From assembly GCA_958413765.1 (NCBI GenBank), contig CATYVH010000002.1, forward strand, positions 62,001 to 126,000: a stretch of 64,000 nucleotides of DNA. Reading direction: 5' to 3'. Origin of the DNA: an uncultured Collinsella sp. (GTDB lineage: Bacteria; Actinomycetota; Coriobacteriia; Coriobacteriales; Coriobacteriaceae). Numbering within the stretch: the first letter of the stretch is position 1; each line of letters starts with the position of its first letter. The position numbers and the translations under genes are program-made. Under the pieces are notes generated by a model. The model worked only from the letters and a program-made list of their open reading frames with translations, had not been told where the DNA came from and did not search any database. Below, in pieces: positions 23,687 to 32,323 of the stretch.

Positions 23687-24436
23687 TCACCGACCCAACA
23701 TGAATTCCATCGCACGGAGGCGCTGGTCGGTGTGCGTCGCAGCCCACACATGCGAAAGCCCGAGCAAGAACGCCGCCGTATGCGGGTCGATTCGCTCGAC
23801 CATGAGTGCATCGAAGGTCATGGACATGAGGGCGCGCAGCCACTCGACCTCACCGGTCGAAACCAGCTCGGCACCCGGAACGCTCGACGCGCACGAACCG
23901 CACATGAGCCCGCCCGCCTGGGGCGAAAAGTACGACAGCATGGGGTCTCCGCACAGCACGCAGGCCGAAAAATCGGGTCGATAGCCCACGTGCGACAGAA
24001 GTTTAAAGACAAAGGCCGCCACGAGCAGGTCCATATGTGCCGAGTCGAGCCCACAGCCGACAAGCGTGAGCGCCCGCTGCGTGATGGCAAAGGTAAACGG
24101 GTCCTCGGCGTCCTCGAATGAGCACACGCGCGCGACCTCGGCAATCGCGCTTGCGGCGCAGGTCGTCTCGTAATCGGGCGCGGCGCCAACCGGCGCTTCC
24201 AAAAGCTCGGCCTGAGAAACAACGTCGAGCGAGCGTCCATGTGCGAGCAGCATATCGACGGTACAGAATAATTCGCAGCGCGCCGCCAAGCGCCCACCGG
24301 GTTTGCGGGCCCCCTTTGCCACGGCACGAACCTGACGACCCCGCTCGTCAAGCATCGTCAGAATCAGATCGGTCTCTTTGAGCTTGGTCTTGTCGAGCAC
24401 GAGCACCTTCGTGCGATATGTCCGGGAGCCTGCCAT
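23687..24436 (-). CDS. recO: DNA repair protein RecO
   Basis: A 249-residue RecO: N-terminal OB fold (YRTKVLVLDKTKLKETDLILTML cut short here by family variation), helical middle, and a Cys4 zinc site (CVLCGD near 160 and MCGSC near 180). RecO loads RecA onto SSB-coated DNA in the RecFOR pathway. It follows era by 15 bases, the common era-recO order, and ends 138 bases before rpsO. Confidence 0.93.
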   Translation of the reverse strand: MAGSRTYRTKVLVLDKTKLKETDLILTMLDERGRQVRAVAKGARKPGGRLAARCELFCTVDMLLAHGRSLDVVSQAELLEAPVGAAPDYETTCAASAIAEVARVCSFEDAEDPFTFAITQRALTLVGCGLDSAHMDLLVAAFVFKLLSHVGYRPDFSACVLCGDPMLSYFSPQAGGLMCGSCASSVPGAELVSTGEVEWLRALMSMTFDALMVERIDPHTAAFLLGLSHVWAATHTDQRLRAMEFMLGR

Positions 24437-24451
24437 GCGCGCTGCGCGTCC

Positions 24452-25522
24452 TTAGTCCTCGGCGTTGTAGCCAAAGCGGCGAATCTGGGCCTCGTCGTCA
24501 CGCCAGCCGGCCTTGACCTTCACGTCGAGCTCCAAAAAGACCTGCGTGCCAAAGATACGCTCAAGGTCGCGACGGGCATCGATGCCGATATGCTTAATCA
24601 TCTCGCCCCCCTTGCCGATGATGATGCCCTTCTGCCCCTCGCGCTCGACGTAAATCGTGGCGTGCACGCGCAGAACCTTCTTAGTCTGCTCGAGCGCGTC
24701 ACAGATGACGCCCACGGAGTGAGGGATCTCGTCGCGGGTGCGACGCAGAACCTTCTCGCGTACAAACTCGGCCACGAGGGTCTCGTCGGACGCGTCGGTG
24801 CCCATGTCCTCGGGGAACCAGCGCGGGCCCTCGGGCAAAAAGTGAGCGACGGTCTCGATAAACGCATCGACGTTGAAGTTCTTGACCGACGACGTCACGA
24901 TCTCGTCGTCATATTCCATGAGGTCGTGAGCGGCCTTGAGCTGTTCCATAACCTGGGCGGGATCAGCCTCGTCGGCCTTCGTGAGCACCAGGACCTTTTT
25001 GGAACGGGCGCTCTTGACACGCTCGGCAACCCAGGCGTCTCCCCTGCCGATGGGTTTGGTGGCATCGATCAGAAACGCGACGACGTCTACGTCATTGAGC
25101 TCAAACAGGGCGCTCTTGTTGAGCTCGGATCCCAGACCGTCCTTGGGCTTGTGGATACCCGGAGTGTCAACGAAGACCAGCTGGTAACCGGGGCGGTTGA
25201 CCACGGCGCGCATACGGCGGCGGGTCGTCTGGGCCACCGGAGAGGTGATGGCGACCTTCTTGCCGTAACAGGCATTGAGCAGCGTGGACTTGCCGGCGTT
25301 GGGGCGACCGACCAGGGCCACAAAGCCGCTGCGGAAACCGGGTTCCACGTCGCCAAAGCCCGCGAGGCTCTCATCCTCATCGCACAGGGCATCGAGTTCC
25401 TCGTCGCTCATACCCTCAAACGGATCGAACTCCTCGACCTCGTCAAACGAATCGGCACCTTCAGCCTCGTCCAGGACCTCGTCATCCAAAACTCCATCGG
25501 TAGGCTGCATATTGTCGGACAT
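24452..25522 (-). CDS. era: GTPase Era with an acidic N-terminal extension
   Basis: A 356-residue Era that binds 16S rRNA during 30S assembly. P-loop GRPNAGKST at 72-80, DTPGIHKPK, TKAD, and a C-terminal KH domain with GQKGIIIGKGGEMIKHIG. Typical Era is about 300 residues; the extra 60 at the front are very acidic (DDEVLDEAEGADSFDEVEEF) and contain no known domain. The ATG at 25522 has AAAGGGA upstream, supporting the long form. Confidence 0.95.
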   Translation of the reverse strand: MSDNMQPTDGVLDDEVLDEAEGADSFDEVEEFDPFEGMSDEELDALCDEDESLAGFGDVEPGFRSGFVALVGRPNAGKSTLLNACYGKKVAITSPVAQTTRRRMRAVVNRPGYQLVFVDTPGIHKPKDGLGSELNKSALFELNDVDVVAFLIDATKPIGRGDAWVAERVKSARSKKVLVLTKADEADPAQVMEQLKAAHDLMEYDDEIVTSSVKNFNVDAFIETVAHFLPEGPRWFPEDMGTDASDETLVAEFVREKVLRRTRDEIPHSVGVICDALEQTKKVLRVHATIYVEREGQKGIIIGKGGEMIKHIGIDARRDLERIFGTQVFLELDVKVKAGWRDDEAQIRRFGYNAED

Positions 25523-25534
25523 GGGAATCCCTTT

Positions 25535-25912
25535 CTAAATAAAGTCGAGTGCGTGGGCAAAGACAAGCAAGCCCACGATCGCGGCGGTAATGGAAAGAAC
25601 GTATACAGAGGCAGCGGCGATATCCTTCGCGCGCTTGGCCAGCGGATGCAGCTCCTGGGTCGCCAGGTCCACAATCGCCTCCATGGCGGTATTGCACAAC
25701 TCGCCGTGAATCACCAGGCCGCAGCAGATGATGACCGTAGCCCACTCGGCAATATCGAGCCCCACGATGCAGCCGGCAATGACGGTGCACACGCCCGCCA
25801 CGAGCATGACCTTGATATTGCGCTCGGTCTTGACGGCAGTGACGAAGCCCTCCATCGCGTATGAGAACGACTTTAAAAAGGACGGATGGTCCTTGTTCGA
25901 TCCGGGAATCAT
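25535..25912 (-). CDS. dgkA: Diacylglycerol/undecaprenol kinase (DgkA type)
   Basis: A 125-residue protein with three membrane helices and the family signature GELCNTAMEAIVDL near residue 70-83, with the Glu and Asn that bind Mg-ATP. In Gram-positive bacteria the preferred substrate is usually undecaprenol. It sits between ybeY and era, as in Firmicutes. Confidence 0.92.
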   Translation of the reverse strand: MIPGSNKDHPSFLKSFSYAMEGFVTAVKTERNIKVMLVAGVCTVIAGCIVGLDIAEWATVIICCGLVIHGELCNTAMEAIVDLATQELHPLAKRAKDIAAASVYVLSITAAIVGLLVFAHALDFI

Positions 25913-25921
25913 AGACGGCTC

Positions 25922-26431
25922 CTAGTCGTGGGCATGATTGGTTATGGGGCCGACGTGGACGAGTTTGGGGTCCTCGCCGCGCTCAAGCGCCAGGTCGCGC
26001 AGGATGGCATCCTCGCGTGCCTCCATGACCTCGGCCTCATCGTCCTCGATGTGGTCGTAACCCAGCAGGTGCAGCATTCCGTGCACGAGCATCAGTCGGC
26101 ACTCATCGGCGGGGCTGTTGCCAAAGCCGGGGGCCTGGCGGGCAATAACCTGCGGGGCCAGGATAATATCGCCGAGCTCGAGCGTCTCGTCGGCGGGAAT
26201 GTCCTCGTCAAAGGCCGAGTCGCATTCAAACGAGAGCACGTCGGTCGTGCGATCGATGCCGCGCCACTCGTGGTTGAGCTCGTGCATCTCGTCCTCATCG
26301 ACATACGAAAGGGAAATCTCGACCTCACGCTCAACACCCTCGGCGGCAAGCGCAACCTCGCAGATATGCTCTACCTCCTGCGAGTCGAGCAGCGTATCGA
26401 GCTCGGCATCGTTGCTGATCAATACACTCAA
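25922..26431 (-). CDS. ybeY: Endoribonuclease YbeY
   Basis: A 169-residue single-metal RNase for 16S rRNA 3' maturation and ribosome quality control. The zinc motif HGMLHLLGYDH (His117, His121, His127) is intact and the TTDVLSFE core motif is at 62-69. The start overlaps the phoH stop by four bases. Confidence 0.96.
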   Translation of the reverse strand: MSVLISNDAELDTLLDSQEVEHICEVALAAEGVEREVEISLSYVDEDEMHELNHEWRGIDRTTDVLSFECDSAFDEDIPADETLELGDIILAPQVIARQAPGFGNSPADECRLMLVHGMLHLLGYDHIEDDEAEVMEAREDAILRDLALERGEDPKLVHVGPITNHAHD

Positions 26432-27414
26432 CGGGACTCCTTTCGATCGTGTGCGCGCTGCTCACGCGCATCGTCGTATGCATCATAGGCCTCAACAATA
26501 CGGCCCACCAGCGCATGGCGCACCACATCGGCGCGCTCCAGGTGAGAAAACGCCACATCGTCGACGCGACCCAGAATCCTTTCGGCATCGGCAAGACCGC
26601 CGCGACGACCCACCAGGTCACGCTGGCTCAGGTCGCCGGTAATCACAAACTTGGAATTAAAACCTAGACGCGTCAGGAACATCTTCATCTGCTCGGGCGT
26701 CGTGTTTTGCGCCTCATCGAGCACCACAAAGGCATCACTCAGCGTTCGACCGCGCATGTAGGCGAGCGGGGCGATCTCGATCACGCCGCGCTCCATAAGC
26801 TCATCGGTGCGTTCACGATCCATCATGTCAAAGAGAGCGTCGTAGAGCGGGCGCATATACGGGTCGATCTTTTCCTCGAGGGTACCGGGCAAAAAGCCCA
26901 GGTTCTCCCCCGCCTCGACAACCGGGCGCGTCAGGATCAGGCGACCTACCTCATGGCGCTTGAGCGCGGCGACGGCGAGCGCCATGGCCAGATAGGTTTT
27001 ACCGGTACCGGCGGGACCGAGGCCAAACGTGATGGTAGAAGAGCGGATGGCATCCACATAGCGCTTTTGACCGAGCGTCTTGGGGCGGATAACGCGACCG
27101 CGGTACGATAGCAGCACGTCATCGCGCAACGACGAGGCATCATGCTCGCCGTCGCGCAGAACGGCAAGACAGCGCGAGACATCATCGGCAGAAAGCGTGC
27201 GCCCGGCAGCAGCCTCACGAAAGGCATGTTCGAAAAAACGCGCGACGAGCTCGACTTCGTCCGGATCGCCGCTCACGGCAACGCTGTCACCGCGGGCAAC
27301 CACATGGGCGCGCACCAAATTCTCGAGCGCACGAAGGACGCCGTCGCCGGCGCCCAAAACGCGCGAGGGGTCGATACCCTCAGGAACGGTAAGTCTAATC
27401 TTCGAGGCTTCCAT
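26428..27414 (-). CDS. phoH: PhoH family ATPase
   Basis: About 328 residues: an N-terminal KH-like region, then a helicase-type ATPase with Walker A GPAGTGKTY at 133-141, LTRPVVEAGENLGFLPG, Walker B VVLDEAQN and GDLSQRDL. PhoH-YbeY linkage is widespread and suggests an RNA-processing role. Start 27414 (ATG) follows GGGAGG; ATG 27432 is in frame. The 5' end overlaps mtaB by 20 bases. Confidence 0.95.
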   Translation of the reverse strand: MEASKIRLTVPEGIDPSRVLGAGDGVLRALENLVRAHVVARGDSVAVSGDPDEVELVARFFEHAFREAAAGRTLSADDVSRCLAVLRDGEHDASSLRDDVLLSYRGRVIRPKTLGQKRYVDAIRSSTITFGLGPAGTGKTYLAMALAVAALKRHEVGRLILTRPVVEAGENLGFLPGTLEEKIDPYMRPLYDALFDMMDRERTDELMERGVIEIAPLAYMRGRTLSDAFVVLDEAQNTTPEQMKMFLTRLGFNSKFVITGDLSQRDLVGRRGGLADAERILGRVDDVAFSHLERADVVRHALVGRIVEAYDAYDDAREQRAHDRKESR

Positions 27415-28687
27415 GAACCTCCCTGCGTGCATGGACCAAGCCGGAATCATCGACTCCGATGATAGCAACATCGAGCAGGCACGGGGCTGTGAGTCCACAG
27501 GTATCATCGAGACGGGCATGATGGAACGATCCGAGCGTCAAATTGTCACCGTACTCAAGCACGGCACGCTCGACGGTACCCACGCGACGGCGGGCATCGG
27601 CAACCGCGAGCTCCTGAGCCGCCGCGCGCATGCGACGGCTGCGCTCGACCATAACCTCGGGGGGTACCTGGTCGGGCATGTCGGCGGCGAGGGTGCCGGG
27701 ACGCTTGCTATAGCGGAACACGTGCATGCGCGAAAAGCCCACGCGACGGCACAGCGCCAGCGACTCCTCGAACTCCTCGTCCGTCTCGCCAGGAAAACCG
27801 ACGATAACGTCGCACGAAAGAGACGCCTGGGGCAAGTTGGTGCGAATCATGCGTACCGTATCCTCAAAGGCATCGGCACTATAAGGACGACCCATGCGAT
27901 GCAGCGTCGCCGTGCAGCCAGACTGCACGGGCAGGTGCAAAAACGGCGCGATACGCTTCGGATATCGAGCCATCACCTTGAGCAAGCGCTCGGAAATATC
28001 CATGGGCTCAACCGAGGAGATACGCACGTGGGCGATCTCGGTGCGCTCCATGATGGCCTGGAGCAGCTCATCGATCTCGACATGCTCGTCGGTCGCGCTC
28101 TTGCCGTCATAGGCACCCAGGTTCACGCCGGTCAGCACGACCTCGGGCACGCCGGCCTCCTGGGCTTCACGCACCTGTTCGAGCACGGACTCGACGGGCA
28201 CGGAACGCTCGGGGCCGCGGGCCTTCCACACGATGCAATAGGTGCAGCGGTGGTTGCAGCCGTCCTGGATCTTCACGCCCAGCCTCGAACGACCGAGCGC
28301 ATCGACCACGTCGCCATCGCTGCAGGCGGGCATGCTATCGGATTCGACACCCAGCACCTCGCAGACGCGCTCGGCGACATCAATCTTGGACGGTTCGGCG
28401 ATCACGCGATCGGAGAGCTCCAGAAGCTCCTCGGGATGCAGGTTGACGACGCAGCCAGTTACGACCACGTAAGGCTCGCCCGGATAGGCCAGGGCGTGAC
28501 GAACGGCCTTGCGGGTCTTGGCCTCGGCCTCCCCCGTCACGGCACAGGTATTGATAACGATCAGGTCGGCGTCCCGGGGCTCCACCATTGCAAAACCCAA
28601 GCGCATAAGATCGGCAGTGATACGGTCGGACTCAACCCGGTTGACACGACAACCGAGGTTGACAACAGAGATATGAGGTGCGAGCAC
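27395..28687 (-). CDS. mtaB: tRNA t6A37 methylthiotransferase MtaB
   Basis: A 430-residue radical-SAM methylthiotransferase that converts t6A37 to ms2t6A37. N-terminal NLGCRVNRVES and NTCAVTGEAEAKTR motifs and radical SAM CNHRCTYC. The NTCAVT and CRVN signatures assign it to MtaB rather than MiaB or RimO. The start is GTG 28687 with AAGGAG five bases upstream. Downstream of dnaJ by nine bases. Confidence 0.95.
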   Translation of the reverse strand: MLAPHISVVNLGCRVNRVESDRITADLMRLGFAMVEPRDADLIVINTCAVTGEAEAKTRKAVRHALAYPGEPYVVVTGCVVNLHPEELLELSDRVIAEPSKIDVAERVCEVLGVESDSMPACSDGDVVDALGRSRLGVKIQDGCNHRCTYCIVWKARGPERSVPVESVLEQVREAQEAGVPEVVLTGVNLGAYDGKSATDEHVEIDELLQAIMERTEIAHVRISSVEPMDISERLLKVMARYPKRIAPFLHLPVQSGCTATLHRMGRPYSADAFEDTVRMIRTNLPQASLSCDVIVGFPGETDEEFEESLALCRRVGFSRMHVFRYSKRPGTLAADMPDQVPPEVMVERSRRMRAAAQELAVADARRRVGTVERAVLEYGDNLTLGSFHHARLDDTCGLTAPCLLDVAIIGVDDSGLVHARREVHGSLED

Positions 28688-28696
28688 ACGGGCTCC

Positions 28697-29845
28697 TTAA
28701 TCGAGGATGTCGTCGAGGGCACTCTTGATGCGGTCGGTTACCGACTTCTTGCCGGAAGCAACGTCATCGCCCATCTCGTCGGCAAAGGCGCGAAGCAGCT
28801 CGCGCTGCTTGTTGGAGAGATTGGTGGGAACGACCACGCGCAGCTGCACGATCAGACGACCGCGCGAACCGCCACCGCCGATACGCGGCATGCCGTAATT
28901 ATTGACGCTCACGGTGTCACCGTACTGTGTGCCGGAGGGGACGCACAGCTTGACGACCTCGTCAGGCATAATGCCCTCGACCTCAATCTCGCAACCGAGC
29001 GCGGCCTGCGCAATCGAGATATCGCTCACCAGATACAGGTCATCGCCATTACGCTTAAAACGCTCGTGGTCGGCGACACGCACGTTGACGATCAGGTCGC
29101 CCGACGGCTCGCCACGAAGACCGGCTTCACCAAAACCACTCACACGCAGCTGGCGACCGGTCGAAACACCGGCGGGAATATCGATGTCAATCTTTTCGTG
29201 AGAAGGCGTGCGGCCCTGGCCATCACAGGTCTCGCAGGGATGATCGATGACCGTGCCTTCGCCGTGGCAGTCGGGACAGGGCGAAGAGGACTGAACCTGG
29301 CCCAGGAAAGAACGCTGGACCGTCGTCACATAGCCTGTGCCGTGACAGCGGCTGCACTGCTTTTCGGTCGCGCCCTCGGCCTTGCCGGTACCATTGCAGT
29401 CATCGCAAGGGGCAAGACGGTCGTAGCTGATCGTCTTTTTGCAGCCGAGCGCTGCCTCCTCGAGCGTCACCGAAAGGGAGATGGCCATATCGCGACCGCG
29501 ACGGCGCTCGCGACGGCTGCGAGCGCCACCACCGGCGCCACCGCCAAAGAACGACGAGAACAGGTCGTCCATGCCCATGCCGCCAAAGATATCGTTGATG
29601 TCGACATAGCCAGAGCCACCGGGGCCGTCCGCGGTGCCGTAACGGTCGTAGTTAGCACGCTTCTGCTCGTCGGAAAGAACGGAATAGGCCTCGTTGAGCT
29701 CTTTGAACTTGGCCTCGGCCTCGGGGTCGTCCGAAACATCTGGGTGTACCGTACGGGCTTTCTTTAGAAACGCGCGCTTAATCGTCCGCGCGTCGGCATC
29801 CTTGTCAACGCCAAGTACCTCGTAGTAATCCCTATTTTCCGACAC
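28697..29845 (-). CDS. dnaJ: Chaperone DnaJ (Hsp40)
   Basis: A 382-residue type I J-protein: J domain with HPD at 34-36, Gly-rich region with ERRRGRD, four CxxCxGxG zinc repeats (CDDCNGTG, CSRCHGTG, CPDCHGEG, CETCDGQG) and two C-terminal client-binding domains. The start is GTG 29845 with AAGGA eight bases upstream; a farther in-frame start would add 22 unconserved residues. It follows a second, unusual DnaJ gene. dnaK, grpE and hrcA are not in this window. Confidence 0.95.
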   Translation of the reverse strand: MSENRDYYEVLGVDKDADARTIKRAFLKKARTVHPDVSDDPEAEAKFKELNEAYSVLSDEQKRANYDRYGTADGPGGSGYVDINDIFGGMGMDDLFSSFFGGGAGGGARSRRERRRGRDMAISLSVTLEEAALGCKKTISYDRLAPCDDCNGTGKAEGATEKQCSRCHGTGYVTTVQRSFLGQVQSSSPCPDCHGEGTVIDHPCETCDGQGRTPSHEKIDIDIPAGVSTGRQLRVSGFGEAGLRGEPSGDLIVNVRVADHERFKRNGDDLYLVSDISIAQAALGCEIEVEGIMPDEVVKLCVPSGTQYGDTVSVNNYGMPRIGGGGSRGRLIVQLRVVVPTNLSNKQRELLRAFADEMGDDVASGKKSVTDRIKSALDDILD

Positions 29846-29926
29846 GACCGAATCCTTCCAACTTTCATTATTGTCACAGTGCGTCCTATACCCAAGCTGG
29901 GCCGGGCGCAAACAGAGGGTTTGATG

Positions 29927-31030
29927 TTATTGAATTCCGTACGGCGAAAGCACGGCCCGCTGCGAGCAGCTCGCGAACCAAACCGAAACGAGCGCGAACA
30001 TAAAACCGTTGGCAAATCCATTGGCAAACTGCATCGCACCGCGCTTCCACCACAGCAGACTGCGATGAAGCACGCCGTCCGACAGCACCATGAACAAGCC
30101 CATGGCAAACGGAATGAAGCACATCATGGCAAAGGCGGAGAACACGCCCGAGATGGCCGACAGTACCAAAAACGGCGCGATGATACCCATGAGGTAGAAG
30201 CCGGTGCGAGCCTTACCCTCCAGGCGCTCGGCCTCAACGTGCGCGCGACCGACCAGGTCACCGCCCGAAGCGCCGTTCGTGCCGGCGTGACCCATGTTGG
30301 GGATGCGTACCTCGTCGCCATCATGCGTGCCGGCGGGAAACTCAATCGTCTGCTCGGAGGTCACGCGGATACGGCCGCTGCCGCCGCAATCGGGACACGG
30401 GTCGGCAACGACCTTGCCGGAACCGCCGCACTCAGGACAAACCGTCTGGAACGTGCCCGCACCAAACAGGAAGGACAGGTCGACATCGATATGGCCGCGA
30501 CCACCGCAACTCGGACAGGTGTGGGCATGCTCAGACGAAACGGAGCCCGATCCGCCACAATGCCCGCAGGTGTCAAAGCGGGTGTATCGAACGGTCTTAT
30601 GGGCACCGCTCTTGGCCTCCTTGGCGTCGAGCTTGATATCGACGACCACGTTGGCGCCACTCTCGGGGTTGTAGGCCGCCTGGCCGCGACGGGGCTGGCC
30701 CCAGGCGCCCCCGAAGGGGAAACCGCCGTCAAAGGGATTGCCGTAACCGGCGCTGCCGGCATAGCCGCCGCCATAGGGCGAAGCCGTCGGTGCACCGGCA
30801 AAGGGATTGCCCGACCGCATGGCGTCGTAACGCGCACGCTTCTGCTCGTCCGAGAGCACGGCGTAGGCCTCGGAAACCTCTTTAAACTTCTCCTCGGCAT
30901 CCGGCTCTTTATTGACATCCGGATGGAGCTTGCGGGCCTTTTGTTGGAAAGCCTTTTGGATATCACGCGAGGTGGCGTCCTTGGAGACGCCCAAAATCTC
31001 GTAGTAATCTTTTTCGTTCATCGTCGCCAT
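29927..31030 (-). CDS. DnaJ-type protein with a C-terminal membrane domain
   Basis: A 367-residue protein with a complete J domain (HPD at 36-38), a Gly-rich linker, four intact zinc motifs (CGHCGGSG, CPSCGGRG, CPECGGSG, CPDCGGSG at about 155-220), and then only the first part of the client-binding domain (IEFPAGTHDGDEVRI). From about residue 275 it changes to a hydrophobic region with three membrane segments (YLMGIIAPFLVLSAISGVF; AMMCFIPFAMGLFMV; NGFMFALVSVWFA). ATG 31030 is chosen since AGGAGG is nine bases upstream. The reading frame is uninterrupted, so this looks like a natural fusion. It should recruit a DnaK to the membrane (inference). Confidence 0.85.
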   Translation of the reverse strand: MATMNEKDYYEILGVSKDATSRDIQKAFQQKARKLHPDVNKEPDAEEKFKEVSEAYAVLSDEQKRARYDAMRSGNPFAGAPTASPYGGGYAGSAGYGNPFDGGFPFGGAWGQPRRGQAAYNPESGANVVVDIKLDAKEAKSGAHKTVRYTRFDTCGHCGGSGSVSSEHAHTCPSCGGRGHIDVDLSFLFGAGTFQTVCPECGGSGKVVADPCPDCGGSGRIRVTSEQTIEFPAGTHDGDEVRIPNMGHAGTNGASGGDLVGRAHVEAERLEGKARTGFYLMGIIAPFLVLSAISGVFSAFAMMCFIPFAMGLFMVLSDGVLHRSLLWWKRGAMQFANGFANGFMFALVSVWFASCSQRAVLSPYGIQ

Positions 31031-31088
31031 GCGCGGCAACCTCCTGCTCACAGCAGCGTATATATTTCGGTAATTCTACCCGAGCGGC

Positions 31089-32321
31089 CTAAGCTAGACC
31101 CCAAAACAGCTCGAACAGAACATTTCCATCGAGCCAGCCCAGATGGGTCGGCGCCAGTCGAGCTCGAACATGGCCCGCGACGACATCTGCCGAAGTGAAG
31201 GGTCCCTCATGACCCCAGAGCGTCTCGGGCACCCAAGTGGCAAGACCCAATTCGAGCGCGCGATCGCAGGCAGCTGCCAGCTCGCCCGTTGGGATGACGC
31301 AAGCTGCACGAGCCAACAGGTCGGACGCAACACCGCGCGTCATGCGACAAGCGAGCACCAAGTCTTCGGCAACAGCCTCGCGCTGCGACAGATATTCGGC
31401 CTCGAACGCCGTCGCGTCATCGTCACGTTGCACCAGACGCACGCGGTACGCATCGCCTCGAGAAGACACGCCGGGGAACAAACCTGCAAGACAGTCGAAA
31501 TCCTCGGCGTCGAGCATGCCCGCGGCAGAACGGCCCAGGCCCAGATAGCCCTGTCCGGTCCAATAGGCAATGTTGTGGGCACACTCATGGCCGTCGAGCG
31601 CGTAGCTCGCCACCTCATACGGGTGATAGCCGGCCGCAGTCAGACAATCACGCGCCACGTCCATGCATGCGGCCTGGAAATCCTCATCGGGCTCAAGCGA
31701 CTCATCACGGCACGCCATGCGATAAAGGGGCGTCCCCTCCTCAAGCGTGAGCGGGTAGACCGACACATGGTGCGGGGCCGCCGCAAGCACGCCATTAAGC
31801 GAATACTGCCAGCTCGCCATAGTCTGTCCGGGAAGCCCACACATAAGGTCGCACGACACATCGAGCCCAACATCCTTCACCGTCGCGATAGCCTCAAGCG
31901 CCCGTTCGGCATTATGGATGCGGCCGATGACAGTCAACTCGTTATTGTCGAGGGTTTGCACGCCCAGAGAAACGCGTGTGACACCAGCCTTGGCAAGCGC
32001 AATGGCAAGCTCGGCGGTCAGCGACTCGGGATTGGCCTCGCAGGTAAACTCAACAGGAGCGCACCACGTACGAATACGCCGCGCCAGCTCCACCAGGCGC
32101 TCCCCCGCCAGCGACGGCGTGCCGCCGCCAACATAGACGGTGCGGATCTGGTCAAGGGCCCCAGCGTTGCCAAAAGCATCGAGCCGCGCATACAGTTGCT
32201 CAAAATAGGCATCGAGCGCAGCTTCCAGGTCACACGGCGCCACGCTGCGCGAGTCAAAGTCGCAATAGCGACATTTCTGAGCGCAAAACGGCACGTGCAC
32301 ATACAGCGCGGTAACGGCCAC
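31089..32321 (-). CDS. hemW: Radical SAM heme chaperone HemW
   Basis: A 410-residue HemW-type protein with CAQKCRYC (Cys13, Cys17, Cys20), YVGGGTPS and the HemW C-terminal domain. HemW binds heme and delivers it to respiratory enzymes; older annotation calls it anaerobic coproporphyrinogen oxidase, but the fourth Cys pattern here (CRYCDF) fits HemW. Start GTG 32321 has GGAGG seven bases upstream. It is two bases from dusB. Confidence 0.92.
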   Translation of the reverse strand: MAVTALYVHVPFCAQKCRYCDFDSRSVAPCDLEAALDAYFEQLYARLDAFGNAGALDQIRTVYVGGGTPSLAGERLVELARRIRTWCAPVEFTCEANPESLTAELAIALAKAGVTRVSLGVQTLDNNELTVIGRIHNAERALEAIATVKDVGLDVSCDLMCGLPGQTMASWQYSLNGVLAAAPHHVSVYPLTLEEGTPLYRMACRDESLEPDEDFQAACMDVARDCLTAAGYHPYEVASYALDGHECAHNIAYWTGQGYLGLGRSAAGMLDAEDFDCLAGLFPGVSSRGDAYRVRLVQRDDDATAFEAEYLSQREAVAEDLVLACRMTRGVASDLLARAACVIPTGELAAACDRALELGLATWVPETLWGHEGPFTSADVVAGHVRARLAPTHLGWLDGNVLFELFWGLA

Positions 32322-32323
32322 CC

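Noticed and set aside
27080..29767. Plus-strand open frame of 895 codons opposite phoH, mtaB and dnaJ
   Set aside because: Antisense to three conserved genes; composition is that of a shadow frame.
29927..31030. Frameshift artefact as the cause of the membrane tail of the DnaJ-like protein
   Set aside because: The tail is a coherent set of hydrophobic helices in the same frame, and the other frames across the junction do not encode the missing client-binding domain, so I kept it as one gene.
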